Source: Vitellaria paradoxa
Taxonomy: Eukaryota; Streptophyta; Magnoliopsida; Ericales; Sapotaceae
Assembly (NCBI GenBank): GCA_019916065.1
Contig: CM034238.1
Coordinates: forward strand, 1,466,699 to 1,530,698
DNA length: 64,000 nucleotides
Direction of reading: 5' to 3'
Shown here piece by piece: positions 48,802 to 61,130 of the stretch. The stretch's first letter is position 1. Each line of letters begins with the position of its first letter. The notes below the pieces were generated by a model. That model made no database searches and was not told where the DNA came from. It worked only from the letters and a program-made list of their open reading frames with translations. The position numbers were made by a program, and so were the translations under genes.

Positions 48802-48985
48802 TTTAAAATTACTTTCTTATTAGTTATGGTATAAAAAAATAAAGTATGAGATTTGAAAACTTAAAAAAAAATTATTAATGAATGTTTTTAAATTACTTTT
48901 CTTATTTAGTTTATGGTATAAAAAAAATAAAGTGTTGAGATTTGAAAAACTTAAAAAAAAAATTATTAATGAAATGTTTTTATTT
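48802..48985. repeat. Two-copy tandem duplication, ~87-bp period
   Basis: tatggtataaaaaaa at 48825 and 48912. Both are followed by aaagt..gagatttgaaaa-cttaaaaaaaa-attattaatgaa. The copies differ mainly by one-base indels in homopolymers, so it is a fairly recent duplication. Confidence 0.85.
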
Positions 48986-49435
48986 TTTAATTCATTCAAA
49001 TAAGAATATGAATTTTGATTTTTTTTCCCTTTTTGTTCATCCGTCTTTTTCTTCACAATAAATTTTTAATTTTCCCGCGTATTTTCTTTCTTTACAAATT
49101 CAAATTCTAGATACTGACGGGAAAAAGAAAATCCAATAATATTTAACATTAATACTTGACTTGTTTAAAACTCTTTTGAGATCAATTTACAAATAAGATA
49201 CTTAGAACTCAAATTAACATTTTGAGACTAACAAAATTGTAAAGTTTTTCAAATATTCTTTCATTCTATTTTAGAGAAATAATAAATACACTTCATTTTT
49301 AATTTTCCACACTTAAAAATTAATATTCATTATAAGAGGAGATATAATATAAGAAAAGTAAAAGTAAAGATTATTTATCACCTTCTTTTATTTTATTATT
49401 ACAAGGACAGTTGGCTATATATTTACGGTGCGTTT

Positions 49436-49551
49436 AGTTTATTAAAAACTGTTAAAAAATTCTAAAATTTCTAAAAGTTATTCACTTTTTATTTGCTGTA
49501 CGAATTATGAACTTACAAATTATCTCATTTTTTATCACTTCAAATGCACCC
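49436..49551. mobile_element. Small Tourist-like MITE
   Basis: A 116-bp unit with TTA on both sides (49433-49435 and 49552-49554). The left end CGGTGCGTTTAGTTTA and inverted right end GGGTGCATTTGAAGTGA form imperfect inverted repeats. Non-coding. Confidence 0.6.
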
Positions 49552-49554
49552 TTA

Positions 49555-51340
49555 ATAATAAGTTAATGGCATGTGGATTATTTGTTTATTGTTTTAAATT
49601 TGGTAAAAAATAGTTGGTTAAAGTACTCTGATCTTCAAGTGGCATGAATGATGAAACTACAAACTTCCCTTCCTTAATTTTTATACGGTTCTCGTTCTGT
49701 CACTTGCCCCATTGTCTTATTTTATTAATCTTCTTTTCTTACCTTTTCTTCATTTAGTTTGGTGGCGGAATGGATCACACGGATTTGAGATTTCCTCATT
49801 TAAATGGACCGAGGAGGGAGCTGACATCCACGCCAACTTCATGATACTCAAATTTTATTGGATGTTGGTGTAAATTAAACGCAATATATAAAAAAAAGTG
49901 AAATTTAGAACTTGAGAAAAAAAAGAAAAATAAATAAATAAATAAAGCATTTTAAATGAGATAAATTCTGAAAAAAATATTTATTTTCTTATATTTAATT
50001 TTGTAAAAAGAGGGAAATAATGAGAATAAAATTATATATCTTATTTTATCATTTCTAGAAGAAAGAAGAAGAAAAAAATAGGATAATTAGTAAAGTGACA
50101 AGATGAACAAATAAAATGAGAAAATAGTAATAAATAATTCTAATTTTATGCAAATGTAATACGAGCAATAACTTGCATGAGGAACTCATATCAACAAGTG
50201 AGAAGTGATTAAGTTTATAAGAAAAAAAAATTATTTCTTAATAAGTGATTAATTTATTTACATGATAAGTAGTTGAAGGATATATATATCTATATAATAA
50301 AACACAATTCGTTGATGTAACGGTTGTATACGTGACAGTAAAAGAAAGGGAGGGGGCTAAGAGAGAGAGAGGGGGCGGGGGTTAGGTTTTAAATTTAAAT
50401 TTGAGTTCACGGAAAATCATGTTTTGTACGGTGTGTGAAACTAGTGTGTAATATATATATATAGAAGTTGATTGTAAATTTTAAAAATAAAGGGACAAAA
50501 TTATGAGAAATGTTAAATATATTTCATTTGTAATTTCTTATTCTTTAAATTAGCATTATTGATTTTGAGAAATATTGAGTGTGCGAGGATAAAATAGAAT
50601 GTGTTTAGTATTCTCAAAATATTTATTTTGACATTCTTTCCCCTCACATGTGTTCTTGAATTTAGGGAGCAAGTTAACTACAACCACCATAAGGTGAGAT
50701 TATACAAGGATAATGATGACATAATTCAAGTAATCTTACTATTATATTAAACAGAAATATCTCCCCTTAAGAAGTGACAAGTGCCTTCTTTTCTCATACG
50801 TGCGCGAGCGTATATATATACATATATATGTATGCATTTGGCATTGGTTGGTTTGTGGGCTCTGTTTGGATTGTAGTATTTGTTCCAGGTTAAAAATTAT
50901 AATCAAATAAAATGTATTCTCAATAAATTAAAACTTTCATTAATTTTTTTTTATTTTTAAAATTTCTTGCCTTTTCATCAACATTTATACTACAATTAAT
51001 TAAAAGAAGTCATTTTAATTATTGTTTTTTATTTTTCTCTCAATGAGTTCCCAGTCCAAATAGGTATTAAAGGTTCCAAACAAGCTTATGGGTTTAGGCC
51101 TATTTAAGCAAATATGAATTCTAGATGAATGAATTTAACATTAAACTTTGGATAAATACAAGTATTACATTACTATAAAAATCTGTGTAGCTTAACTTTG
51201 TAAAAAGATTTCATAGAATTACTCGCATATTTTTAACACTGCGGCCATTACAATATTCTAATATTATTATTGTTTTATCGAGGACATAAGGAGGTGAGGA
51301 AAATTGGAGGCCGGGGGCTAACATTGAATGTCGAGTCAAT
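49555..51340. other. AT-rich intergenic DNA
   Basis: No gene. Contains a GA/G-rich stretch at 50358-50382 and (TA)n tracts near 50452 and 50812. Confidence 0.45.
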
Positions 51341-53260
51341 AGGCTAACATTCACATCTAGTCAATCTAAGCCACACATTCACAATCGAATCCAACGGTCA
51401 GGACAAGCTGGAAGTAGCTTTTGAGTTGTTTTCATATTTGTTTTCATTGTTTTTTTTTTTTTTTTTTCATACCTAAACTGCAGTGTGGATCCATTTTTTT
51501 TGGGGGGGGGGGGGGGAATGCGCATCAAATGAATAAAATATGTTGAGTTATTCTCTTGATATATTAATTATATTAAACATTAACATATTTAAAAATAAAA
51601 TTTATTAATATAATCTAAAATATTATAATAAAAATTCCGTTACTGTAAAAATTAAAATTTTTACATATTCGTCATTGAATCTATATAAAAATCTTTTCCA
51701 TTACAAAAAAGAAATTATATTGGCGAATTACTTTTTAAATTTTCAATAAATAGGTGAATAATTGCTACTTGAGTTATTATACAAAATTAGTTAATTAATG
51801 TAAAAATAATTATTAACTTATATGAAAACTTTAATTAATACTTAAATTACAAAAAACAATTACGTAGACTATTTTCTTATGCTAAAAATAAAAATATTTT
51901 AATTAGTTAATTGAATTGGATTTTCATTTAAAAGGTAGACAACTGTAAGTCGAATTCAAAACCAAAAAAAAAAAAATTCTACTTATAACAAATTAGATGT
52001 TGGTGCACACATGATACATGTGATTTTTTTTAATAATCAGTAAATTGTAATTTTATAAATTATAAATATTTATTCAATATTTCTATTAATTTTATTTTTA
52101 AAAAAGTTAAGCATTAGTCATTCTCTTTGAAATTTTTTTAAAAATTATTTTTATTATAAAAATTAAATTATACTCATAAATTATTTTCTTTTAAATTCTT
52201 TAACAAGTACACATATATTATTACTTGTATTTTGAAAAGTTTAACAATAGCTAAATTGTTACTATAATATTTAAATTATATTTTTTAATATTTTAATATT
52301 CAATATAATTAATATATCTAATCAATAACTCAAAAATATTTTTGCCCTTTGATCTACGTTCTAACAAAAATAAAAATAAAAATTAATAAAAAAACTACAT
52401 TCATATTTATAACTTGTAAAATCAAATTTATTAATTATTAAGACAAAAACAATTCACACACATTACGTGTGCATCGGTGTCTAGTGTGTTATAAGTAGAT
52501 TTTTTTTTTTTAAATTCAAACTTACAGTTATCTACCTTCTAAATAAAATCCAATTTGACTCAACTTATTAAAATATTTGTATTTTTACCATAAGAAAGTA
52601 ATCTATATAATTTTTTTAATTTAAGTATTAATTCAAGTTTCTTGCAAATTATTCTTTATAATAATTATTTTTAGATTAATTAAGTAAATTTTGTATAATA
52701 ATTCAAGTTGTAGTTGTTCGTCTACTTGTCAAAAATTTAAAAAGTAATTTATTAATATAATTTACTTTTTACAATAGAAAATATTTTTATATGTGGATAT
52801 TTTAATTTTTATAGTAGTTGAATTTTTATTATAATATTTTAAGTTATATTGATAAATTTTATTTATAAATATTTTAATATTCAATATAATTATTTTCTAT
52901 TACAAAAAAATTAAATTATATTGATAAATTATTTTCTTTTAAATTTTTTTTAACAGACTGACATTATTACTTAAATTTTAAAAAAAAATTTAGAATAGAC
53001 TGAATTTTTATTATAATATTGTAAATCATATTAATACATTTTATTTTTAAATATTTTAATGTTCAATATAATTAATATATCCAACCAATAAATCAAATAT
53101 ATTTTGTTCACTTGATCCACATTCCAAAAAAAAAAGTAGATTCACTGCAGTTCAGATGTTAAAAAAAAATGAAAGTAACTCAAAAGTTGCTGCGGCTTGC
53201 CTGATCGTTGGATTCGATTGTGGATGTACGGTTAAGATTGACTAAAATGTAATGTTAGCC
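51341..53260. repeat. Long imperfect inverted repeat (foldback-like element)
   Basis: The left arm from 51341 (ggctaacatt..., agtcaatct, cacaatcgaatccaacg, tgcagt) matches the inverse of the right arm ending at 53260 block by block. The blocks include atatattaattatatt, the atattataataaaaatt pair, aaaggtagacaactgtaag versus aaggtagataactgtaag, and cttataacaaattagat versus cttataacacactagac. The right arm has about 200 bp extra. The central 52130-52380 repeats, in direct orientation, the sequence at 52920-53130, making a third partial copy. It is AT-rich without coding sequence. A G14 run at about 51501-51514 lies in the left arm only. Confidence 0.65.
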
Positions 53261-55303
53261 AACTGACATAACATTTATAATTAATATATTCAAAGTATCA
53301 CTCACACTTATGCATTATAATTAATATTCATTGTTTAATATATATTCTCAGAATATTAGATATATTTTTTTTAGAAGTATACAAAATTTCCGTGCAAATA
53401 TTTAAATTAATTTATTAGTAAGGGAATTTGTAAAAATCACTTTGATATATAGTTAAAGGTAAATAAAAAATTTAAAATAATAAAAAAAGAATTTACCAAC
53501 CTTGTCGTTTTACTATTTTTCAAACTTCACAAGTGCTTCTCATCTTGGTTTTATATAATACTACACATAACCAATGTGAGAAATAATTTATTCAGAAATG
53601 ATAAAAAATATATATATAATTTTGGTTAATAAACATATAATAAGTAAGGCTTGATTTGGAAGAAAAATAAGCATGATTATTCAGATTGGCTTATTTTTTA
53701 ATTTATATAAATTTTTTTTTAAAATTTAATTTTTATTTGATAATTTTTAAGGATATTATTCATATTTATAAAAAATATGGAAATAATTAAAAATAAAAAA
53801 TTCATATATGATCAAAATAAAATAAGTCTACTTCGTATGTAAATATTTTTATTTTTATTTTTAATTATTATTTTATAGCTTTTTTGATGCATGTGAATAG
53901 CATATTTAAAAGTTACCAAATAAAAAAATTAATATTTTAATAAAACAAAAATATATAAAATAAAAAATAAACAAATTTAAGACATTCAGAGTAATAAAAA
54001 TAAAATAAAATGAGATAAAGTAAATAAGTAAGAGTTTCACAATTTGTGTTATGAATAAAAAAATAATTTTAAAAATTTTTAATATTTTTTATTATTTTAA
54101 ATTTTTTTTTTTATTACCTCGAGCTGAATCTATTTTCTTCCCACGCCAAACCTAAGAAAATGTGAATCAGGAATGCAAGATTTTTTTGCATTGAAAAAGT
54201 GAAAGAAAGGCAGAAAGAAAGGCGCATCGAGAAGTGGTCCAGAATCTAGAGAAAGGTGATCCCCAATCTGTTAATCTTGATTCGGCGTAGAAAGCATATC
54301 CTTTTGTCAGCTCCTTTGTCCCTCCAGGTGGACCCAAGCCTAACTCCGGAATAACCGCTCTAATCTTTTCATTTGATTATTTCATTATTTAATTTTAAAA
54401 AAAAATCCAAATTTTTTAACTTTTGCACGTAAAAATAATTTTTATACTTTTGATAAAACATCGACTTTTAGTAAAAATTAAATAAAATTCAACCCTTACC
54501 AAATGCAACAAATATATAATTATATAACCAAAATTACTAAAATTTATGTTGCAAAAACACCTTATGTTCACAATCCTCTGTTATCAATCTAAAGATCACA
54601 AGTTATTAGTAAGAGTAAGGGGCGGAGCTATCTTGAGGTAAGGGAGATAAGTAATCCCTTTGATTTTAAATTTAAAATTATCAAAATACGTATCCTTAGT
54701 ATTTTAGTTTTATTAAAAATTAAATTAATTTAAAATTAAGTAATTTTGGCCTTATTAAAAAATTAAAATTAACCTCAAAAATTTTCAATATAATAAAATT
54801 TATAAGAATAAAACTCAAATATTTTTTTGTAAAATAAAGTACATTCTTCTATCGTACTATTAAATATTTTTGTGCTAATATCAAGAAATATAACATATTA
54901 AATTTTATAAACAATAAAATTTAATAATTATATATTTTTTTAAGTAACGAGAGATATCCCTTATGTATCTCAGGTGCTACTAAAGGATAAATTAATCATT
55001 AAACTATAAAAAGTATATTAACTAATTTAATATTTAAAAATAATTATATCTCTCCTTAAAAATAACATTGTTTATCTCTTACTATTAATTTCGACGTAAC
55101 TCATTATCTTTACTCGTCCTATTTTTAGTATTTGGTGTTAGTGTCTCGTTAGTAAAAATTTTGAATCCGTTCCTTTCTGTGAGTAAGAGAAATAGATTAT
55201 ATGCATCAACTTCCAATTTTTTCTGTATGATGTTTCCACTTTGTGTATTTGCAAATAGAATTTTGTTTTAAGAGGACAATTAAAAAAAAGGAGTAGAGCC
55301 CCC
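53261..55303. other. AT-rich intergenic DNA
   Basis: No gene. 54120-54360 is less AT-rich. A ggggcggagct block at 54620 resembles the end of a DNA transposon, but no partner was found. Confidence 0.4.
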
Positions 55304-55334
55304 GGGGGGGTGGGGGGGGGGGGGGGGAGGGGGG
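55304..55334 (+). repeat. G-rich tract (G7 T G16 A G6)
   Basis: Thirty-one bases, 29 of them G, directly after ccc. It is able to form G-quadruplexes in principle. Length is probably uncertain in the read data. The proline-rich minus-strand frame through it is an artefact. Confidence 0.9.
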
Positions 55335-58300
55335 AAATCAACAAAATAGCCTCGGCAATTATCTCTGCAAGTCCAACCTCCGCTTTGGCTCGTCTAGAAG
55401 TTGCACGCCGATTTTGAAAACGGCTGTACCTTGCATGCACCATGCCTTACACTGCAATGAAAAAATTAACAAAAGTGTGTTACATAAAATCGTACATGAT
55501 TCCACGACTTTATGCTATACATGTTGAAGATTTATTGTTTATTGAGTATTAGTATCAATCAATTAAGCGAAAAATCTTCTTATTTGATGTATTCAACTAT
55601 CATTTAGAGTGAGATAAAATCAAATAAAGTGAGATAAGTTTGAATTCGTAATTCGTGAAATAAGATAAAAAGTGAATAACTTTAAAATTTTTCAATATTT
55701 TTTAAGATTTTTAAAGCTTTTATCATCCCAACTGAAACCTTAGTCATATGACGGTCTCAAAAAGAATAAACTAATTAATTTTGATTCTTCTTAAATTAGA
55801 TAATTGGAAGAAAACAAAAAAGAAGAACCCAAAAATTCAAACTTAACTTTCTTTTTCATAATTTAAATACATATAAATATATAAATAATATATATATATA
55901 TATATATTTACTTTGGAAACATATATATAGTAGCTGTTTAATACTGTAAATAAAATAAAACAATTAATTTAAAAAAAAACAATTTGGGCTCGTTTTTTAC
56001 TTCCTAAAAAGTCAAATTTTTTAGTTATTTGTTTTAAGAAAATATGGTGTGACATTTTTATTTTTTAATTTTTATAAATGAACTTAAACAGATAAAATTC
56101 TCAAACATCCTATATAAATTTATTTTGTTTATTGATTTTTGGCTAAAAAAAAATCCAACCTTTTGAATCTTGGGAACTAGCTAAAAAGTTTTTTTTTTTT
56201 TTTTCCTTTCGGTTTTTGGTTCCTAAAACATATTACCCAATTTTCAGGTTTTTGCTATTTCTTTAAGAAATTTTTATAATTAGTTGAATAACACTACTCA
56301 TTAATTTTTTTAGTAAATAAATATTTATAAACAAAAAGGAAAAAATTGTCATTTATTTTAGAAAAAATAATAAAAAAACAACTAGTTACCAAATGCACCA
56401 ATTTAACTTATTTCATCATGCATTCTAGCTCGTGAATATTATTGTTTTGAGAAATGAGGTCATATTGAGGACTCCACGGCAATGTTGTCCCCAGAACAAG
56501 AGCTTAGAAGAGCAATGCCCCGTTATTCAAAAACCTTGGGTTTGAGCAACGTGAGAAATTCAACACCTAACATTAGGCTAAAGTGCAATCCGATTCCGTG
56601 TGACATGCCAAAGCAAAAGACAAAGCTGCCAAGTCAGGACATAGCACAAGAGAGGGGTTGCGGGTAAAAGAAGCATATATATATATATATATATATATTT
56701 GACAACTTCTAGTTCCTTGCGAAAAGAGTTATGGACCAGGGGGTCTCATTAGTCTCCTTCAAAATTCCCATGCCACTTGTGTACATTGGTCCTCCAAGAA
56801 TCTATATGATGTAAATTACTTTTCTTGCCCGGGGAAGGGTTTGCTTGTTAAGGACAACTGCTTTCAGTTTCAACAACCAATACTGAGTGACGGATTCAAA
56901 ATTTGAAACATAAGAGCGAGGTTTAAAAATATGAGAGAGAGACTATTAAGAGATAATATATATATATATATATAGAGAGGGAGGGGTGAATTGAAATAAT
57001 ATTTAAATTTTTATTAAAATTACACTGAATTTAAAAAAAAATTTAAATGTTGAGAGACGACCAAACTTCTTTTATCTGTCATTAACACGAACTGACGTTG
57101 TTTTGCTATCTTAACAAGAGTGCATAGGGATTTTAAAATAATAAATGAATTTTTTTATGATTTGATGAAATTAGGTTAACTTCTATTTGTTAACCAAACT
57201 TGATAAATCTCAATTATAAAATCACATGTTATCGTGTTTTATGCTTCACATGAGCGTGTCTACAAATTTCAATAAAACATTTAACATGTGTTGATTTATC
57301 AATTTTAGAAAATTAGTTATTTTATATTGATAAAATTATATCTTCTAAATTAGTTAGTATAAGATATAATAAATTTCACAATTTACTATCAATTAATTTT
57401 AAGTTGTATACTCCCATACAATATCAGAATTAAAATTTAAAGATCTCACCACTTTATACATTCGCTATAATTTTTTTGTTTAATTTTTATTATTAATAAC
57501 AAAAAATATAAATTGCTAAATAAGTTTTATTATTAATTTTGAAAAACTTATAAATAAAAATAAAATAAAAATATTCTTTCCTATTAATTGAATCAATTAT
57601 AATACCCCCTATTCTCCTTTCTTCTTTTTTTTTTTAATTTTCTCTTTCTTTTTGTTCTTTGAAGGGAGTAACATCACGGTCACCACCCAGGGAAAAATAT
57701 TCTTTCCTTTTTTTTTTCTTTCTTTCTTTTTCTTTTTTTTTTTTTTCACGTAGGTAATTAATTGACCATTTCAACCAGTGCCCATGAATATGTTATCCTC
57801 CGGTGAGACTAAAATGACATGTCGGCAAAGTCGCATCCAAATTAAAACCCCCCTCCTGATTCTCAGAAAACAATCCCACTGGACCAAATTCCGATTGTAC
57901 TTTCGTTTATTGGCTTGCGTTGGGTGGGGAGCCCTCCAAATGAACCAGCCGCTTAGTGCTGACTGAACCAACGGGTGATTGAATGATAAAAAGGGGTGTG
58001 CTAATAGTATAAAAATTTAATAAAAAACAACATGCAGTAATATTTAATTTAAAAAAATTTGTAATTTTTTAAAAATTATTTAATTTTTAATAAATTCTGA
58101 TAAATCAAAACACTTCCAAGACTCTTCTACTCCCCCACGAGTTGTCGAAGATTCAAATTCTCACTGTACAAATTAAGAAACGTAATTTGTTGATAAGATA
58201 GTGTTCGGATTTATCAAAAAAAAAAGTTAATATATATATATACACACACATTAAAAATTAGTGTAAAAATGATATTTAATAAAATTTAATTAAAAATTTT

Positions 58301-60803
58301 GATAAAAATTATATATATATATATATTTATATATTTTGAGATTCAAACTCCTCTAAAACCATTCTCTATTTGTTAAATGAGCCGTATTAGTCTTCTCAGC
58401 GTGGAGTTAAATTTGACCGAATGGTGACCTAGTGTTGTTTGGAATTATGATGTAAAAAAATAAAAAATAAAATTACAATATAACCATTATTTATACTATC
58501 ATATGAATAAAATATTGAGAATATTTTATAAAATCTCAAATTCAATGATATTCTAAAATTAGTAAATTTTTTTCCTTTTTTTATTAGTATCTCTCAACTT
58601 CTCATAACTGCTCACTTTTCATAGAAATAAAAAATAATTCTTTTATAACAACCACTTAATTTTTAATTAAATAAATTTAATTTTACATTTTTTAATATTG
58701 TTTAAATGTCTTTTAACCATCAACTACCTTTCAGTTTTTTTTTTTTTTTTTTTTTAGATGTCACTTAACTATGAATTTTTTACTTGAATGTCATTTAAAA
58801 CTAATTATCTAATATTTTATAAGTATTTTAATATTTTATTTTAAAATCATTTGGTAATTTATTAAAAGTAAAAATTTATATTTACTTGAAAATAAAAAAA
58901 AATTACATACACATATAAGTATATATATATATATATATAAAATTAAACTTAGGGGTTGTTTGGCCTCCAACCAATACCAAAACTTACCAAAAGTTACAAA
59001 AACTTGTACTTTCTTTCAATTAAATTTTCACATATCACCTTTACAATCAAATGTTTGTATTTTAGTGTTTTTTGACAAACTTTTTAATTACACTTATACC
59101 TCTTACACTTTAAAAATTAACTAAATTTTCTCTTATTTTGGAAATATTGTTAATACTACCATATTGTGGTTAAATCAACTGTTAAATTAATGAAGATCTG
59201 GAGAGAGAAGAGAGAGAGAGAGGAAAAAACATACAAATTTGATTACTTTTACATTTTTTTTGGTTAAGTTTTAATAGTTAATTTAAGTGAAAATAGATTA
59301 ATACTAACAATTTTCAAATAAGAGAACTATGTAAATTTTCAAGTGTTGAAGATGATAAATTAATTATTTAAATATTGAAGAGAAGTAGATGTAATTTACC
59401 TTCTCTATATTTGAAGAATTTAGGGTCCAATTCATAAGCTTAATATTCTTCATAAATGAACCATCCTTTAATCACTTAATATAATATTTTTAGCAACAAA
59501 ATGTTATAAAACTCATTGAGAAATGAGGAAGTAAAACGATTAATCCAAGACCTAAAACCTCTAGTAAAATATTATAGTCAGAAACTCTTGAATCAATTAA
59601 TTTTTGATTAATAACTATTGTTTAAGTGCCCTAATTATCGAGACCCCCTTTAGTACAATCCCCTTGAAAATTTTATAAATCCAAAATTCCGATTTTTTTC
59701 TAAGTGGAATATTGCAAAATGAGGACCGTTGAACTTAAACCCATTAATATCTTATATTTTAATTCTTGATTTAATAAAAAAATTTTAAATTACTTTTGTA
59801 TTTATGGGCAAAGATTTCATGACGAATTTGAATCGTTTAAAATTATAATTTTACGAAAAGTAATTACCTTGAAATTTTTAGTATTAATAACTTTACTATT
59901 TTGTAAATAGTAGTGTCACTACTTTATTAGTTATTATTAACATTATTAAAAAAAACCAAGTATTATTATATAAATTAATTCTATCACTTATATTTGTTAT
60001 AATTTAATTTTGAAATCACTAATTATTAAAATGGCAGTTTAAATGTATATTTTTAATCTTGGGGTTTGTGGAAAGATGGTAGTAAAGTGGAACTAATATA
60101 AAATAATAATAAATTTGCTTTAATTTATTTGATTGGAATATAAAAATGATATGAAATTAGATAATATTTATTAAGAAGTATAATTTACTTAACTATAAAA
60201 GATATATATATATATATATATATATATGTATAACTAATTTTACTTTCTTCCTTTTTTTAATCTTGCCAAAATTTTAATCCAACAAAACGTAATTGGCCCA
60301 ATAATCCAGATTCACAATGCGCTTAGAAAGTTCATTAATATTAAGTTCTCGGTTTGGACGCAACAAAATTTGTTGAATTACAAATGTTTTCAACTCATTC
60401 ACGCTTGGTTTGAAAAGAAAAGTAAAAAAATTAACCCAATACTCATCATGTCTAATACGAGTTTCTTCATTTGTTTTTTATTATCACGGTTTGATTGACG
60501 AAAGGAAGTGTTGATAGAGAATCTTGTAAGAGTAAATAACAATTCTGTAAAAGAATAAGTGTGAAAACGGTGGTGTTTCAGTGCGATTTGATCTGTAAAG
60601 AACTCATGATTGATACAAACATTTTGAAACCATTTAAATGAAAATTTAATTGTTGGACTGAAATCTTACTGTTTCATTTTCAAAAAATACAGTTAATATG
60701 TGTGTATCAAACATTACAAATTTTTTCAAACTACATTTCTTTTTTTCGTATTTTTTGTCGTGCCTAACGGATCTAAATAAGACCCAGCAATTTGTCTTGA
60801 ACA
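55335..60803. other. Intergenic DNA with three GC-richer islands
   Basis: 55340-55450, 56450-56830 and 57740-57985 stand out from the AT-rich background and hold short open frames (56482-56667 plus; 57771-57971 both strands). None resembles a family I know. (TA)n tracts lie at 55888-55908, 56675-56698, 58308-58325, 58921-58939 and 60200-60227. Confidence 0.4.

Positions 60804-60833
<30 letters not shown>
60804..60833. repeat. (AAT)10 microsatellite
   Basis: Ten trinucleotide units. On the minus strand it yields a spurious poly-Tyr run. Confidence 0.95.
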
Positions 60834-60835
<2 letters not shown>

Positions 60836-61130
60836 CCTGGAATTTTTAAATCGGCTTGAACCACGCTATCAAGCACCGGCACTGCTGCACTGCTCGAATT
60901 GCTTTGGGGACTCAAAGAGGGATAAGGCTAATATTGGAATTCGATGGAGCAAGAGCCGCAAGCCAATGCGTGTCATGCGAGGACCACATAAACCTGCCCT
61001 AGGTGTTACCACCGTTTGCGTCCGAAATTACCTTTCAGTCCATTGGCTTATTGTGTTGACAAAATGTCGTCTTGCTTTTCCCCGTAAATCGTGGTTTACT
61101 TTACTACCTCCGTGACGTGCGTATCAAATA
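60834..61130 (-). other. GC-richer island, unassigned
   Basis: About 300 bp of mixed composition. The minus strand is open through SPQSNSSSAAVPVLDSVVQADL just before the (AAT)n. It could be a first-exon or promoter remnant, but there is no recognised product and no clear splice site. Confidence 0.2.

Noticed and set aside
55138..55443. Proline-rich minus-strand protein
   Set aside because: The proline run is the complement of a G-homopolymer; the flanking residues match nothing known.
60646..60915. Protein with a poly-Tyr segment
   Set aside because: The Tyr run is the (AAT)10 microsatellite.
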